Assembly: GCF_039729145.1 (NCBI RefSeq)
Contig: NZ_CP155793.1
Span: 1 to 64,000, forward strand
Length of the DNA stretch: 64,000 bases
Source: Microbacterium sp. SY138
Lineage (GTDB): Bacteria > Actinomycetota > Actinomycetes > Actinomycetales > Microbacteriaceae
Direction of reading: 5' to 3'
Shown one piece after another: positions 31,286 through 39,672 of this stretch; positions within the stretch are counted from its first letter, which is position 1, and each line of letters begins with the position of its first letter. A model generated the notes under the pieces. It worked only from the letters and a program-made list of their open reading frames with translations, was not told the DNA's origin and made no database searches. A program made the translations under genes and the position numbers.

Positions 31286-31807
31286 TCAGGCTCGCAGCTC
31301 GAAGGTCGTGGCGCCCACCTTGATCGGGGTGCCGAGCGAGAGGGCGACGGGCGAGCCGGAGACGCGCTGGCCCGCGACGAAGGTGCCGTTGGTGGAGTCC
31401 AGGTCCTGGATCGCCCAGCTGTCGCCGCGCAGCATCAGGCGCGCGTGGTGACTGGACGTGTAGTCGTCGCGGATCACGAGAGCGGACTCGCTGGAGCGGC
31501 CGATCGTGAGGGAGTCGGCGCTGAGCGGCAGCTCGAGGCCCGCTTTGGGGCCGGAGGTGATCACGAGCCGCTTGGCGGTCGCGACCGTGGCCGGACCGGT
31601 GGAAGGGCGAGCGGATGCCGGTTTCGCCACCGGTGCCGCAGGGGCTGCGACCGGCGCGGCGGCCGACCCTGCCGCCGCCTCTGCGGGGAGCTTGCGCACT
31701 CGCACGCCGAACAGGTCGGCACGCAACGAATACACGACCCCGAACACGAAGAACCACATCAGGATGAGGAACCCGATGCGGAGCAGAAGGAGGATCAGTT
31801 CACTCAC
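31286..31807 (-). CDS. fhaB: FHA domain protein FhaB
   Basis: The 173-residue protein has an N-terminal membrane helix (about 3-25), an Ala/Pro-rich linker and a C-terminal FHA domain (about 90-170) with LTIGRSSESALVI and TSSHHARL-DSTNGTFV, which binds phosphothreonine. The start is GTG at 31807, overlapping the fhaA stop by four bases. It probably docks PknA/PknB-phosphorylated partners at the membrane. Confidence 0.92.
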   Translation of the reverse strand: MSELILLLLRIGFLILMWFFVFGVVYSLRADLFGVRVRKLPAEAAAGSAAAPVAAPAAPVAKPASARPSTGPATVATAKRLVITSGPKAGLELPLSADSLTIGRSSESALVIRDDYTSSHHARLMLRGDSWAIQDLDSTNGTFVAGQRVSGSPVALSLGTPIKVGATTFELRA

Positions 31808-32529
31808 CCGAGGGCTCCGAACGCTCGGGTGGCGTCGTCGCCGCGGGGTGCAGGACGCGAGGGTGACGCGACCGGGACGACGCGGAACACCAGATCGGTG
31901 CGTCCGATCGTGATGGTGGTGTCGCTCGGGAGCGCGGCTTCGCGCAGCTTCTGGCCGTTGACCTTCGTGCCGTTGGTGGAGCCGAGGTCGCGCATCATGG
32001 CGCGTTCGCCATCCCACAGGATCTCGGCGTGCTTCCGACTCGAACCGGCGTCGGCGATCGTGATGTCGGCATCCGAGCCGCGGCCGATCACGGTGCGGGC
32101 ACGGGAGATCGAATGACGACGGCCGTCGACGTCGACCACGGCCTGCCAGGTCACACGACCTTCGACCGTTCCCGAGCTCACACGCACCGTGCCGGTGGCG
32201 ACCTTCTCATCGGCCTCGAGAGTGATGGCGAGCGGTCCGGAGAAGCTGTATCCCTGGGACTTGGCGTGCGCGGTGAGAAGAGCGTGCAGCTCGTCCGTGA
32301 GGGCACCACCGAGCCCGCGCATCCGTTCGGCGTCGTCGGCGCTGAGGCGCACGACGAAGCTGTTGGGGGCGATGATGCGGTCGCGGCTGACGACCGCAGC
32401 CTTCGTGTCGGCTTCGCGCCGCAGCGCCGAAGCGATCTCCACTGGCTGGATGCCGCTGCGGAAGGTCTTGGCGAACGCGCTGTTAACTGCGCGTTCGAGA
32501 CCCTTCTCAAAGCTGTCAAGTAGTCCCAC
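31804..32529 (-). CDS. fhaA: FhaA-type DUF3662/FHA domain protein
   Basis: The 241-residue protein opens GLLDSFEKGLERAVNSAFAK, the DUF3662 hallmark of FhaA, and ends with an FHA domain (about 150-230) having RTVIGRGSDADI, SSRKHAEI and DLGSTNGTKVNG. FhaA binds phosphorylated MviN-type flippases and regulates wall synthesis. The GTG at 32529 has AGGAG four bases upstream and gives the family-correct N-terminus. It is first in the minus-strand operon. Confidence 0.93.
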   Translation of the reverse strand: MGLLDSFEKGLERAVNSAFAKTFRSGIQPVEIASALRREADTKAAVVSRDRIIAPNSFVVRLSADDAERMRGLGGALTDELHALLTAHAKSQGYSFSGPLAITLEADEKVATGTVRVSSGTVEGRVTWQAVVDVDGRRHSISRARTVIGRGSDADITIADAGSSRKHAEILWDGERAMMRDLGSTNGTKVNGQKLREAALPSDTTITIGRTDLVFRVVPVASPSRPAPRGDDATRAFGALG

Positions 32530-32673
32530 TGGGCTCCTCTGGCATGCCGACTGGTAGACACATCGTAGCCAGGTGTCCTGGGGGAACGCCGCCGATGACC
32601 CTCCAGGCATGTGCAACGAGGCCGAAAACGCATGATATCTTTGGGAAGTTGAGTTCTTCGGAACGAGACACAC

Positions 32674-32756
32674 GCGCGAGTGGCGGAATGGTAGACGCGC
32701 TGGCTTCAGGTGCCAGTGTCCGTAAGGACGTGGGGGTTCAAGTCCCCCCTCGCGCA
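32674..32756 (+). tRNA. tRNA-Leu (CAG)
   Basis: An 83-base class II tRNA has acceptor GCGCGAG/CTCGCGC, anticodon CAG at 32707-32709 in loop TTCAGGT, a long variable arm (TGTCCGTAAGGACG) and T-loop GGGTTCAAGTCCC. Discriminator A is at 32756. The accessory region begins directly after it. Confidence 0.97.
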
Positions 32757-32906
32757 CAGGGCTGGTTCATGAAAAGACTCTGAATCAGTTCATGAAATGC
32801 GAGTTCGGCGGTTGCTTCGATGAAAATCGGGGCAGCCGCCGCTTCATTTTCGGGCCTAGACGGCGTTCTTATCAGTGAATTGGCGCTCGCCGCAGTCTCA
32901 GTCCAC

Positions 32907-32936
32907 GACGGATAGCCCCTCGAGGGGCTATCCGTC
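32907..32936. terminator. Perfect 30-base palindrome (hairpin)
   Basis: GACGGATAGCCCC-TCGA-GGGGCTATCCGTC reads the same on both strands. It lies 30 bases beyond the transposase stop and 150 bases after tRNA-Leu. It can fold into a 13-bp stem with a TCGA loop, so a bidirectional terminator is the simplest reading, though no T run follows. Confidence 0.7.
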
Positions 32937-32965
32937 TGCTTGTTCTGTTCGGGGCGTCGAGCGGG

Positions 32966-34390
32966 TTACGCGGGAGGGGCGAGCGGTTCTCTTGTCGCCG
33001 GCCTGACGTTCAGCTCGTTCGCCGCCGAGTACCTCTTCTTCGACTTTCGTCGTCGCTTGCCTGCCGGCGTGCACTCCTGGATGAGCGCGCGCACGAGGAC
33101 GCGCACGTTGTACGCGACTGCCATCAGGGCCGTGGCGAGGCTGTGGTAGGTCTCGCCACGGCCCGGTCGCTTCGCAGCGGACTCGAGGTCGGTGAAGCGA
33201 GTGTGCTTGATGGACTTGTTGACGGACTCGACCTGGTTGCGCTGGCCGTAGGCCTGCTTCCACTCGCTCGTACCCCAGGGGTAGCGCTGGAGATGCCGGA
33301 CGACGTCAGCGTGCGGGTCCAGCTGTAAGCTGCCGCGCAGGTTGTTCTTTGTCGCGGAGATTCTCTTGCCGGTCGCGGGGTCGAATGCGATGTACGTGCG
33401 GGGCTCGGGGTAGGTGAAGCGCTGCTTGCCTCGGTGCGCTTCTTCCGAGCGGATGTTCCCGTGCCGCTTCAGCGCGTAGGCCTTGCGGGCTTCGATGGCG
33501 TCTTCGACGTCTTGCCGTGTGAAGAGCTCGCCGGTGTCGGGGTCGGCTTGGTCATTGTGGAACCAGTAGGTGATGTATCGCAGGCGCTTGGGCATGTAGT
33601 CCACGTAAAGCGCGCCATCGACCACGATGACGCGGTATCCAGGGACGGTCGCCTGGACCCCAAACTGGTCCTTCTTGTAGTCGAACGCGAACTCCCACCC
33701 GTCGATGCGCAGGGGCTGCTGGAAGTTCTCTGGCTTCTGGCCGTTGAACGCGCGGTCAGCGGCCGCGATGCCGCGCTGCTCGAAGCTGCGTGAGTGCTGG
33801 TGCATGGCTTCCCGGGGCGCGTGCTTGATGTTGCCGGGGCGGTGGAAGCCGATGCCGGTGATGAGTCGGCAGAAGGCGGGGTGGCGTTTCTCGTCATACC
33901 CTTCGGTGTCCATCATGGTGACGATGTCCATTTCGAAGGCGGGGATGGGTGGTGCCTTCGGTTTGTCGTCGCGGTGCTCGTGGTTGTAGGTGCCGGCGGA
34001 GAAGTCGACGTTGGTTGCCAGGCCGCCGGGGCTGAGGGTCTTGCTGTACTCGAGGACCTCCGGGTCATCGAGTGGCTTGCCGTTACGCACGAGGGTCGTC
34101 GCACGAGAGTGCACCTTGCCGAGGATGGGAACGTTTGTCGAGTCCAGGGAGACATCGCCGTTGTAGCGGTCGCGGTAGCGCTGTGGGAGGAGCGCGACGG
34201 ACGCGTCAACGAGTGCCTGTCGCACCCAGCGGCTGCGGTCGGTACGGACCTGGTCACGCGCAGCTTCCGCGCGCACCTGTTCCGCGAGCGTGAGGCGACG
34301 TCGCTTCTGGGTCACCGCCGCAGCGTTGCCGATCAGACGGGAGCCGGTATGGGCGCGGGACCGGGTCTCGGCGAGCCGCATATTGATCAT
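32966..34390 (-). CDS. IS4-superfamily DDE transposase
   Basis: The 474-residue protein catalyses cut-and-paste movement of its own element. A basic N-terminal part is followed by SLDSTNVP (probable first Asp of the DDE triad). Near the C-terminus YGQRNQVESVNKSIK matches the Y(2)R(3)E(6)K signature of IS4-type enzymes exactly, with Glu as the third catalytic residue. The frame is intact. The ATG at 34390 follows GAGG eight bases upstream, and a GTG in frame at 34471 is possible. I could not identify terminal inverted repeats or a target duplication. Confidence 0.78.
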   Translation of the reverse strand: MINMRLAETRSRAHTGSRLIGNAAAVTQKRRRLTLAEQVRAEAARDQVRTDRSRWVRQALVDASVALLPQRYRDRYNGDVSLDSTNVPILGKVHSRATTLVRNGKPLDDPEVLEYSKTLSPGGLATNVDFSAGTYNHEHRDDKPKAPPIPAFEMDIVTMMDTEGYDEKRHPAFCRLITGIGFHRPGNIKHAPREAMHQHSRSFEQRGIAAADRAFNGQKPENFQQPLRIDGWEFAFDYKKDQFGVQATVPGYRVIVVDGALYVDYMPKRLRYITYWFHNDQADPDTGELFTRQDVEDAIEARKAYALKRHGNIRSEEAHRGKQRFTYPEPRTYIAFDPATGKRISATKNNLRGSLQLDPHADVVRHLQRYPWGTSEWKQAYGQRNQVESVNKSIKHTRFTDLESAAKRPGRGETYHSLATALMAVAYNVRVLVRALIQECTPAGKRRRKSKKRYSAANELNVRPATREPLAPPA

Positions 34391-34638
34391 GTTGACGTCC
34401 TCGCGAACTAGAATCTCGCGCGACCTGGGCGAGGCAGATGAGGTCGTCGTATGGGCGCCACTGAAGATCACTGGACGCAGCTGGCTCGTCTAGGCCAGTC
34501 ACCCGGACGAGTCCGTGGGGGTTGTCGTGGGTGCTGCGGGCCTTGGCTCTACCGAGATCGAGGATCGATCAGCGCGGGGCACGGAACCCCGGCTTAGAGC
34601 GTGCCGGCGAGAACGGCAAGCCCGAGTGCGCCAACGGA
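34391..34638. other. Gene-free gap beside the transposase
   Basis: This 250-base gap separates the transposase start from the DUF1772 stop. It holds a short CGGAC-GA-GTCCG hairpin at about 34505-34516 and, on the minus strand, the 14 extra codons that would extend the DUF1772 protein past its in-frame stop. I see no intact gene. Confidence 0.5.
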
Positions 34639-35052
34639 CTACGCTGATCGCACGCCGTTCAGCAGGTTCCAGCGGCGCTCGAATGCGGTGCGGGCGACAG
34701 TCGGGGTCGATGTCGAGCGGTCGAGCGTGTTGTTCAGCGGGACGTTTCCGCCGACAGTCACGACGATGGCCCCAAAGAAAAAGAGAACCCCTGAGGCGAT
34801 GAGCATCCATCCGCGCACATCCTCGAGGTCGAGCAGCCCTGCCCAGAAGAGCAAGAAGGGCGGTACGAAGATCGGCAGAAGGAACATCGGGTTGATGACG
34901 GCACGGTTGATCAATGTCATCGCCGTCACGAATGTCGCGTCGTCCGCGCGGCCCAGGCCAGGCATGACTCCGGTCGAGAACGCCCAGAAGGTTCCTCCGC
35001 CGAGCGCGAGGAGAACGAGGCCGATGGTGGCAAGGATGTCGGTGAGCTCCAC
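34639..35052 (-). CDS. DUF1772 membrane protein, stop near the C-terminus
   Basis: The 137-residue product resembles DUF1772 (anthrone oxygenase-like) membrane proteins: DILATIGLVLLALGGGTFWAFSTGVMPGL, then FVTAMTLINRAVINPMFL, two more helices and NVPLNN. The family core ends with a W-N-x-x-x-x-V-R-x-A segment and a last hydrophobic helix. Here VRSA meets TAG, but the same frame continues SVGALGLAVLAGTL then stops, which looks like the missing end. So it may be a recently shortened copy. GTG at 35052 is the start. Role unknown. Confidence 0.72.
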   Translation of the reverse strand: MELTDILATIGLVLLALGGGTFWAFSTGVMPGLGRADDATFVTAMTLINRAVINPMFLLPIFVPPFLLFWAGLLDLEDVRGWMLIASGVLFFFGAIVVTVGGNVPLNNTLDRSTSTPTVARTAFERRWNLLNGVRSA

Positions 35053-35109
35053 GTAGGGCAATCTACGGCACGCATCCGACCGCGGGTTCGGATGCGGAAC
35101 TTCTTGTCG

Positions 35110-35175
35110 CCATTCTCGAATCTCGCGAAACCCGGGCGCCTCCAGCCGCAGAGTCCGCATGTCGAAAATTCGGGC
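35110..35175 (-). pseudogene. Metallophosphoesterase C-terminal remnant
   Basis: Minus-strand translation in frame with the DUF1772 gene gives IFDMRTLRLEAPGFREIREW. It matches, position by position, the C-terminal FLDVRTLTLKTPSLRQIR of the second remnant 500 bases upstream. The rest of the enzyme is absent here. It looks like the tail of a lost calcineurin-like phosphoesterase gene. Confidence 0.45.
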
Positions 35176-35281
35176 CCGGGGCTCCACCGGGAACCGGCTG
35201 CGCATCGGGCGCCTCCTTTGTGGCCGCTGTCTCCGTGACTGAGTACGCCCAGGAGTTGCTTCATCGCGTCGAGGTTGCCGC

Positions 35282-35320
35282 GGCTCATTCTTATACTTCG
35301 CGGAAGTATAAGAATGAGCC
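35282..35320. repeat. Perfect 18-bp inverted repeat, 3-base spacer
   Basis: GGCTCATTCTTATACTTC, then GCG, then GAAGTATAAGAATGAGCC. The arms are exact complements and much richer in A+T than the surroundings. It can act as an operator for a dimeric regulator, a terminator, or an element end. No intact regulator gene lies beside it. Confidence 0.85.
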
Positions 35321-35377
35321 ACGGTGGATGCTCGAACAGCCGGCGTGCCGCGGCCATGGTTCAACGTCTTCAGGTGC

Positions 35378-35614
35378 TCACTGGCTCCACACCCAGGCGT
35401 CGTGCCGGGCGTCACGAAGCACATCATCCAGGTGACCTGCGCGCAACTGCTCGATGGCGCTGGGCTCCACGCCGTCGCCCTCCGGTCGGGCGATCAGCCA
35501 CTGGGACCACGTCCATTTGGAGTTGGTCCCGGTGGCCAGTGTCTGCAGAACTTCGCCGCTGTAGCAGGGGCCGATGATGTCGGCCGACGGGTTCCTCGCC
35601 TTGGCCAACATCAT
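35378..35614 (-). CDS. Small hypothetical protein, possibly antitoxin-like
   Basis: A 78-residue reading frame starts with ATG overlapping (ATGA) the stop of the metallophosphoesterase remnant, as expected for the second gene of an operon. Its N-terminal KARNPSADIIGPCYSG and C-terminal TWSQWLIARPEGDGVEPSAIEQLRAG pattern recalls Xre/MbcA/ParS-type antitoxins, with an internal part apparently missing. That resemblance is by eye only. No toxin gene is beside it. Confidence 0.4.
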   Translation of the reverse strand: MMLAKARNPSADIIGPCYSGEVLQTLATGTNSKWTWSQWLIARPEGDGVEPSAIEQLRAGHLDDVLRDARHDAWVWSQ

Positions 35615-36044
35615 CCTTCTGCCGCATCTCGGATCTGCCGCAGGCTCGGGGTCTTCAACGTCAAGGTGCGCACGTCGAGAAACACAGGACTACCTTCTTG
35701 GACATCGCATCTTAGGCTCGCTACTCGCCGTAACCCGGCCTCTCGCGATGTGCATGTGGCCGTGCAACAGCAGCTCAAGGCGCGCGGAATACCAAACCTC
35801 GGCGACGTGTGCGCGAGAGGCCGCAGATTCCGCTAGAGCGTCATCGGGGAAGCCCATCGGATTCTTGCGAAGTGCCTCCCGCACGCCGCGCACGGGCGTG
35901 CGGGCCGGAGGCTCGTGGGTGAGCATGACGTCTGCGGGACCGCTGGCGATGGCCGCGGCAACAAGTTCGTCGGTGATGGCCTCGTCGGGCCACGAGTTGA
36001 TTCCTTCACGCCGCCATGCCCTATCGACCGAGGCGGCACCCCCC
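35611..36044 (-). pseudogene. Degraded metallophosphoesterase gene
   Basis: From about 36044 the minus strand encodes GGAASVDRAWRREGINSWPDEAITDE and a calcineurin-type metal site HGHMH (LELLLHGHMHIA), plus DVMLTHEPPAR, all typical of a metallophosphoesterase. The N-terminal metal-binding half is missing. A frameshift follows at about 35690-35720, after which a second frame gives FLDVRTLTLKTPSLRQIRDAAEG and stop. So it has lost its start and its frame and is not functional. Confidence 0.65.
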
Positions 36045-36187
36045 GAGGAAGAGGAGACTGCGTCCGCCGATCCGGAGGCGAGTATGCCGGGGCAGCAAGC
36101 ATGTGATCTCGGAGACTTGTACGACGGCACCGGAGTAGGCATTCCTACATCCGCGTGATGTCGCCTCCCGGCTCGTGGTAATAGTGC

Positions 36188-36559
36188 TCAGACTTTCTCC
36201 ACTCCATCAAGGCGAGTCAGCAACAACTCGGCTGCGCTCGTGACCTGATAGTACGCAAACAAGCCAACCGCTGCCGCTATGAAACCGTAGAGCAGAATCC
36301 AGTAGATCTGCTCTCGTCGCCGCAGTGTATCGACAACAAGGACCAGTGCGGTCAGCACAGCAACTGTTTGCCCAGCCACCCCAGCGAACGCCATCCGAAC
36401 CGCACTCGAGGCCGTCAGTTCGCCGGCACCACCGACAAGAATCGCGAGGGCAAACGGCACAATAAGAACTCCGGTGATGAGGCAGATTGGCCTGCTAAAG
36501 CGCTCCAACGGACCTTGCCCTGTACGGACACCCGACTTCGACCTCGCTGGCGACATCAT
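36188..36559 (-). CDS. Small three-helix membrane protein
   Basis: The 123-residue protein has a basic N-terminus and three predicted membrane helices (about 26-48, 54-80, 88-108) with a short helical tail. It starts with ATG at 36559. Base composition here is more A+T-rich than in the core genome. I do not recognise the family. It may belong to the SIR2 neighbourhood, but it is separated from it by a gene-free stretch. Confidence 0.55.
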   Translation of the reverse strand: MMSPARSKSGVRTGQGPLERFSRPICLITGVLIVPFALAILVGGAGELTASSAVRMAFAGVAGQTVAVLTALVLVVDTLRRREQIYWILLYGFIAAAVGLFAYYQVTSAAELLLTRLDGVEKV

Positions 36560-37039
36560 CTTGTGAGCGTAACGTGTACGTCCGATGGATGGTCGCGCGC
36601 TGTCGACAGGTCCGTTATCTGGCGCCTGAGGTGTGCGCGCATCGACGGCCCTCTGACACGGTCACGAGACCAACCACCTGGCGTCGCGAGCTGCGCCATG
36701 AGGGAGGAGTTCGATCCTGGGCGGCGACAGGGGGGAGTCATGTGGCAGGCATTTTGGCAGGCCGCGATGCCCTTTTTGGCTTGGGGCCATCGAGGGTAGG
36801 GTCCGCAGCATCGTTAGCAGATCGCTTCAGGCAACGCTGAGTGCGCAGGTTGGAAAACTCACGGTCGTACGCGATGCAGTGCTGTTCGAGGTTGTTTGCC
36901 CGCCGCGGGGTGGCGGCGAGTGACATCGACCCGACGAGCCCGGCCGCGGATCCCCCTCGCACAGGAGTTCGGATAAGAGTTGCTGCATCTACAGTGTTCG
37001 CAGCCGCTGCGTTCTGTATGGAAGCCTTGCGGTCGGCTG
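36560..37039. other. Gene-free stretch inside the island
   Basis: In these 480 bases I see no gene with convincing codon structure, no tRNA and no clear repeat. It separates two minus-strand membrane protein genes. Confidence 0.5.
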
Positions 37040-37747
37040 CTACCAGGGCAGCTTAGGGAGTTCCCGGGTGAGTAGGCGCTCAACGGACTGCGCCAGCGCG
37101 GCGGGGGTCTCGCATCCTTTCATGAAAACCTGGTCCAGGGTTGGCACCTCGCCCGCACCGTCCCACCGCATGAGGGCCCGCCCGAGCTCAAGAAGCTGCT
37201 CTCCATTTGGTGTGAAGTACTCGTCAGCGAGCGCGAACAAGACGTGTGCCTGCTGCTCCCTCGGGAGCCGCTTCAAACGACCACTGTCATGCACGGAACG
37301 GACGCCATGCCACCACGCCAGACGCACTCGGCGCAGACGGAGGATGATGTCGTCGAGGTCAAGCTCATGTTCGGCCACCCGGAAGGCCCTGTAGATGGTC
37401 TCTGCGCCCGGAGCGCCTTGGTCGCCGTTGAACCCTGGACGGCTCGCCGCCTCGAACAACGTGGGACCATCCATCGAGTTGAACTCATCCTGAGCCGTGA
37501 TGAGTGCGTTCCCGAGCTTTCGTGCCGCCTGACGTCGGGCATCGTTGACGCGCTCGGTGCGCTCCGCGGCCAACTGGACTTGGGTCAGCTGCCTGTCATG
37601 GGAAAGCTGTCCGCGGAACAGCCAGAAAGCACCGAGGAACGCGAGGCCGACGCTGAGCAGTGTGAGCACGACGTCTGCAGCGGCAGTTGGACTGATGAGG
37701 GCTGCCAAGAATTGGTCCCACCAGCTTGCGGGTGCACTTTCGGTCAC
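37040..37747 (-). CDS. Membrane-anchored helical protein, divergent from SIR2 gene
   Basis: The 235-residue product has a membrane helix near the N-terminus (about 24-45). A long charged helical region follows (about 48-85, LSHDRQLTQVQLAAERTERVNDARRQAARKL), consistent with a coiled coil, then an unrecognised soluble domain with several conserved-looking Trp and Arg. It is transcribed away from the SIR2 gene, sharing a 158-base intergenic region. No enzyme motif is seen. A regulator or sensor of the SIR2 protein is an inference from position only. Confidence 0.65.
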   Translation of the reverse strand: MTESAPASWWDQFLAALISPTAAADVVLTLLSVGLAFLGAFWLFRGQLSHDRQLTQVQLAAERTERVNDARRQAARKLGNALITAQDEFNSMDGPTLFEAASRPGFNGDQGAPGAETIYRAFRVAEHELDLDDIILRLRRVRLAWWHGVRSVHDSGRLKRLPREQQAHVLFALADEYFTPNGEQLLELGRALMRWDGAGEVPTLDQVFMKGCETPAALAQSVERLLTRELPKLPW

Positions 37748-37905
37748 GACTCACAGCGTAAGGGCGCGACCCTGAAGTGGACGGCGACTGCTGAGGCATG
37801 TGGACCGCGCCGGCGATGTGCAAGGGTGGCAGAGCGCATGAAATGCGCCCGCTGAACTACTCCGGATTCACCCCAAGCGCTCATCGCGTGTCGGAAGGAC
37901 CGTCT

Positions 37906-39672
37906 GTGCCTCCTGCAATCTCCCCCCTCGTTTCGCTGGCGACCACCATGCATGCCCAACCAGGGGTGTATGCGCTGCTCCTGGGCTCTGGCGTCTCAAC
38001 CGGCGCCGGTGTTCCGACGGGGTGGGGAGTCGTGAGTGAACTCGTCGCCCGCGTCGCCATGCTGGAGGGGGATGGCGAGGGTGCCGATGCAGCACGGATC
38101 GATGCGGATGCGTGGTGGCGGGCCCACGGGAAAGGAGAACTCGGGTACTCCACGCTCCTCGAACAGCTCGCTCACACGCCAGCGGCGCGACAGGGACTCC
38201 TAGCTGAGTTCTTCGAGGGCACGACGGCGGACGGCGAGCCACTCGTCCCCAGTCGAGCGCACCATGTCATCGCCCAGCTCGTCAAGCGTGGGGCCGTCCG
38301 GGTCATCGTCACCACAAACTTCGACCGACTCATGGAACAAGCGTTGGAGGCCGTTGGGATCTCCCCACAGGTGATCTCCCGCGCGGAAGCGGTAAACGGG
38401 ATGATGCCGCTCGCTCACGCTCCCGCCACTGTCATCAAGCTTCACGGAGACTACAAGGATCTCGGTTCGCGCAACACGCCGTCGGAACTGTCCGAGTACC
38501 CTGCCGAGTGGATAAATGTGCTGTCACAAGTGTTCGAGGAGTATGGACTGGTCATCTCCGGATGGTCCGCCGAATGGGACAACGCACTTGTCCACGCGCT
38601 TGAGGTAGCGCGTCACCGGTATCCGCTCTTCTGGGATGAACGCAGCGCTCGGAAGGCAAATGCGAAGCGTCTCATCGCGGCTCGACGAGGGGTGTGCGTC
38701 CCCGCTACGAATGCGGATGCGCTGTTCACCGAACTTGCGGAAAACCTTGACGCCCTGGACCGTATGTCGGCGGCGCCACTCACCACCGCCTTGGCGGTTG
38801 CGCGTCTGAAGAAGTACCTCCCTGATCCTGTCCGTCGGTTGGATCTTCACGATCTGGTGATGGGAGTGGTCGACGAGGTGGTCGAGGGGATCGCCACCCA
38901 GCCCATCACAGGGGGCGGGGCTGACGTCACCGGCGAGGATCTCCAAGCAGTTTGGGAGGAGCGATTCCGATCCATGGAGCGTCTTGCGCCACTCCTCATT
39001 GAAGGTGTCTGGCACGACATCGAAGGGCACCACGACCAGCTGTGGCAAGACGTCGTGCAACGTCTCGTGGACGTGGCGGCGGCCTTCGAGCCGAGTTACA
39101 ACGAGGGCTATCGGGGGGCGCGGCGGATACCGGCGCTCGTCGCTCTCGAGGTGATCTCCATAACCGCGACCAAGCGCGGGCGGGAAGAATTGCTCCCCCA
39201 ACTCACGTCCCGTGTAGAGGTAGTCGACCGCTACCGAGGCACTGACCCGCAGAACTGTGTCCAGTTTCTCCATTACCTACGCATCGCGAACGACGAGTGG
39301 GTCAACGTCATGCCGCGAAGTGAGCAAACACACTTCTACTACCCGGTCAGTCACGTCTTCCTTGAAGACACCCGCAGATACTTCGGTGACCTCATCGGCG
39401 GTGACGACAGCTTTCAAGCTGCATTTCACGGGTTCGAGTACCGCATGGGCCTCCTCCAATCGCACCGCGGCGGCTACCGTGCCATCTCCGGCGAGTATGT
39501 CGGGGACTGGGCATGGCTGGACGAGGTTCCGAAAGCCGAAGCTCGGTTCCGTCGCGATGTGGAGCGCAACGGCAGCGACGAGTGGATTCGTGTTCTCGTC
39601 AGCGATGAGGGCACGCTCGATGACGCGCTCATCGCACACCGGGCTACGCTCGAGCGTTACCGCCGGTACTAA
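37906..39672 (+). CDS. SIR2-domain protein (candidate antiphage NADase)
   Basis: The 588-residue protein has an N-terminal SIR2-type NAD-binding domain (about 12-300). It includes glycine loop GSGVSTGAG (28-36), catalytic-site TTNFD with Asn138, and KLHGDY with His180. Both invariant residues are present. Such domains deplete NAD in many phage-defence systems. The C-terminal half (about 300-588) is helical and unrecognised. I start at GTG 37906, which has GGAAGGA six bases before it. It stands alone: no adjacent TIR, Argonaute, HerA or ATPase gene is present. Confidence 0.8.
   Translation: MPPAISPLVSLATTMHAQPGVYALLLGSGVSTGAGVPTGWGVVSELVARVAMLEGDGEGADAARIDADAWWRAHGKGELGYSTLLEQLAHTPAARQGLLAEFFEGTTADGEPLVPSRAHHVIAQLVKRGAVRVIVTTNFDRLMEQALEAVGISPQVISRAEAVNGMMPLAHAPATVIKLHGDYKDLGSRNTPSELSEYPAEWINVLSQVFEEYGLVISGWSAEWDNALVHALEVARHRYPLFWDERSARKANAKRLIAARRGVCVPATNADALFTELAENLDALDRMSAAPLTTALAVARLKKYLPDPVRRLDLHDLVMGVVDEVVEGIATQPITGGGADVTGEDLQAVWEERFRSMERLAPLLIEGVWHDIEGHHDQLWQDVVQRLVDVAAAFEPSYNEGYRGARRIPALVALEVISITATKRGREELLPQLTSRVEVVDRYRGTDPQNCVQFLHYLRIANDEWVNVMPRSEQTHFYYPVSHVFLEDTRRYFGDLIGGDDSFQAAFHGFEYRMGLLQSHRGGYRAISGEYVGDWAWLDEVPKAEARFRRDVERNGSDEWIRVLVSDEGTLDDALIAHRATLERYRRY

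Noticed and set aside
35378-36044. A complete toxin-antitoxin system (RES/Xre type)
   Set aside because: No toxin gene is adjacent; only a weak antitoxin-like resemblance remains next to a decayed phosphoesterase.
37906-39672. Thoeris or SIR2-Argonaute defence system
   Set aside because: No TIR sensor, Argonaute or HerA-type ATPase gene lies in the island; only the SIR2 module is visible.
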